Source of the DNA: Notospermus geniculatus
Lineage: Eukaryota > Nemertea > Pilidiophora > Heteronemertea > Lineidae
Reading direction: 5' to 3'
Assembly (NCBI GenBank): GCA_002633025.1
Contig: NMRB01001265.1
Location: forward strand, 22,831-86,830
DNA: 64,000 bases
A program made the translations under genes and the position numbers. A model generated the notes under the pieces. It did not search any database. It was not told where the DNA came from and worked only from the letters and a program-made list of their open reading frames with translations. Positions 63,380 through 64,000 of this stretch are shown here, piece by piece (position 1 is the first letter of the stretch; every line of letters begins with the position of its first letter).

Positions 63380-64000
63380 TTAAGTCAATATCGACCTGGT
63401 ATAAAATCATATTAAATGGTTTTCATTCGAGACTGTCTTTTCTACGGGAAAAATACGATTCGAGAATTGAGAGTGAATTTTTCCTATTCTCGGCATACAA
63501 ATGCGTATTTAGAGAGCAAGTTTTCTCACGAGTTGTTAAATTGCCCTGATCTACGGCTTCGTGTGTTCAGCTGCATTTCAAGGAGCGGTGACGTGGAGGC
63601 CGTGTTTAACCAGGCGAGTTTTTTAGGATTAAATACATAGTACAATAGCGGGAGTAAACATACATTGTAGGCCTGCTTCATTAGTGCTGATGTTCAAATA
63701 CAGTCTTGCAAATCACTCAATATATCAACTGCTAAAGCAAAAAAATTAATGGCGTGTGATTTCTATTTAATTTGACCACAGTGGTAGCAGGAAGTAGGCC
63801 TAAGTATCAGGGACAGTGATCACCTGGAACTGTGTAACTTAGTAGTACAAAATAGAGTTATCACAGTTACTTCCCCCTCGCACCAAACTAGTTCTTGGTC
63901 CGTTCTTGAAAATGTTGCCGAACGGGCTCAAACTGTGTACGAACGGAGTGGACGTAGTGGTCACTTTTTACAGTCCTTTCACGAACTTCATGGACGGGCT

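Larger units (their letters stand above)
55766..64000. other. Right part of the window, no recognised gene
   Basis: I find no chain of exons on either strand. Supported content is the series of MITEs and hairpins listed separately. Open frames such as 56712 to 57020 (102 codons) and 57952 to 58278 (108 codons) have no recognisable motif. Confidence 0.45.

Overview
The window looks like a piece of a marine invertebrate nuclear genome. The genes are split by short introns with GT..AG borders, GGCCTA-rich and TACATGTA-rich low-complexity DNA is everywhere, and introns and intergenic DNA are full of small palindromic (foldback or MITE-like) elements and tRNA-derived SINE-like sequences. This style fits an echinoderm- or hemichordate-like animal, but the sequence alone does not fix the species. 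Two N bases (15483 and 53464) show it is an assembly. I see no bacterial genes, operons or CRISPR arrays.

Two protein-coding genes can be read with confidence, both on the plus strand and both in the left 24 kb. The first (554 to 12076, 5' end outside the window) is the OSR1/SPAK (OXSR1/STK39) Ste20-like kinase. Its kinase exons, the PGSSGR linker exon and the C-terminal CCT-domain exons chain together in phase. Between the kinase domain and the PGSSGR exon lies a 927-base open exon in the correct phase, plus a 75-base candidate exon. Together they would give a long, acidic, repeat-bearing linker. The second gene (14802 to 23961) reads as 14 exons totalling 1593 coding bases (530 residues): an N-terminal UBA-like domain, a low-complexity linker, a long series of leucine-rich repeats and an acidic tail. 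Exon 4 to exon 5 is its only uncertain junction.

The block holding the last exon of the UBA-LRR gene (about 22.7 to 25.9 kb) is duplicated directly downstream (26.1 to 30.6 kb), giving a second terminal exon that differs by one synonymous base. The second copy is interrupted by about 1.3 kb of inserted elements.

From 30.6 kb onward I find no convincing host gene. This half is built from segmental tandem duplications: a 1.8-kb unit twice (33.9 to 37.4 kb); a 2.75-kb module twice (38.3 to 43.8 kb) that combines a 48-bp minisatellite with the C-terminal part of a decayed non-LTR retrotransposon reverse transcriptase; a 105-bp direct repeat (44.4 and 44.8 kb); a roughly 170-bp repeat family with four copies; and a 1.2-kb duplication (51.9 and 53.6 kb), one copy of which carries a perfect 34-bp palindrome flanked by an 8-bp direct repeat.

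The most unusual theme is a series of perfect or near-perfect foldback elements whose ends share a degenerate head (GGNCC, then about eight variable bases, then AA) although their arms are otherwise unrelated. They occur in introns, nested inside one another (31335 to 31795) and inside other MITEs (60490 to 60599).
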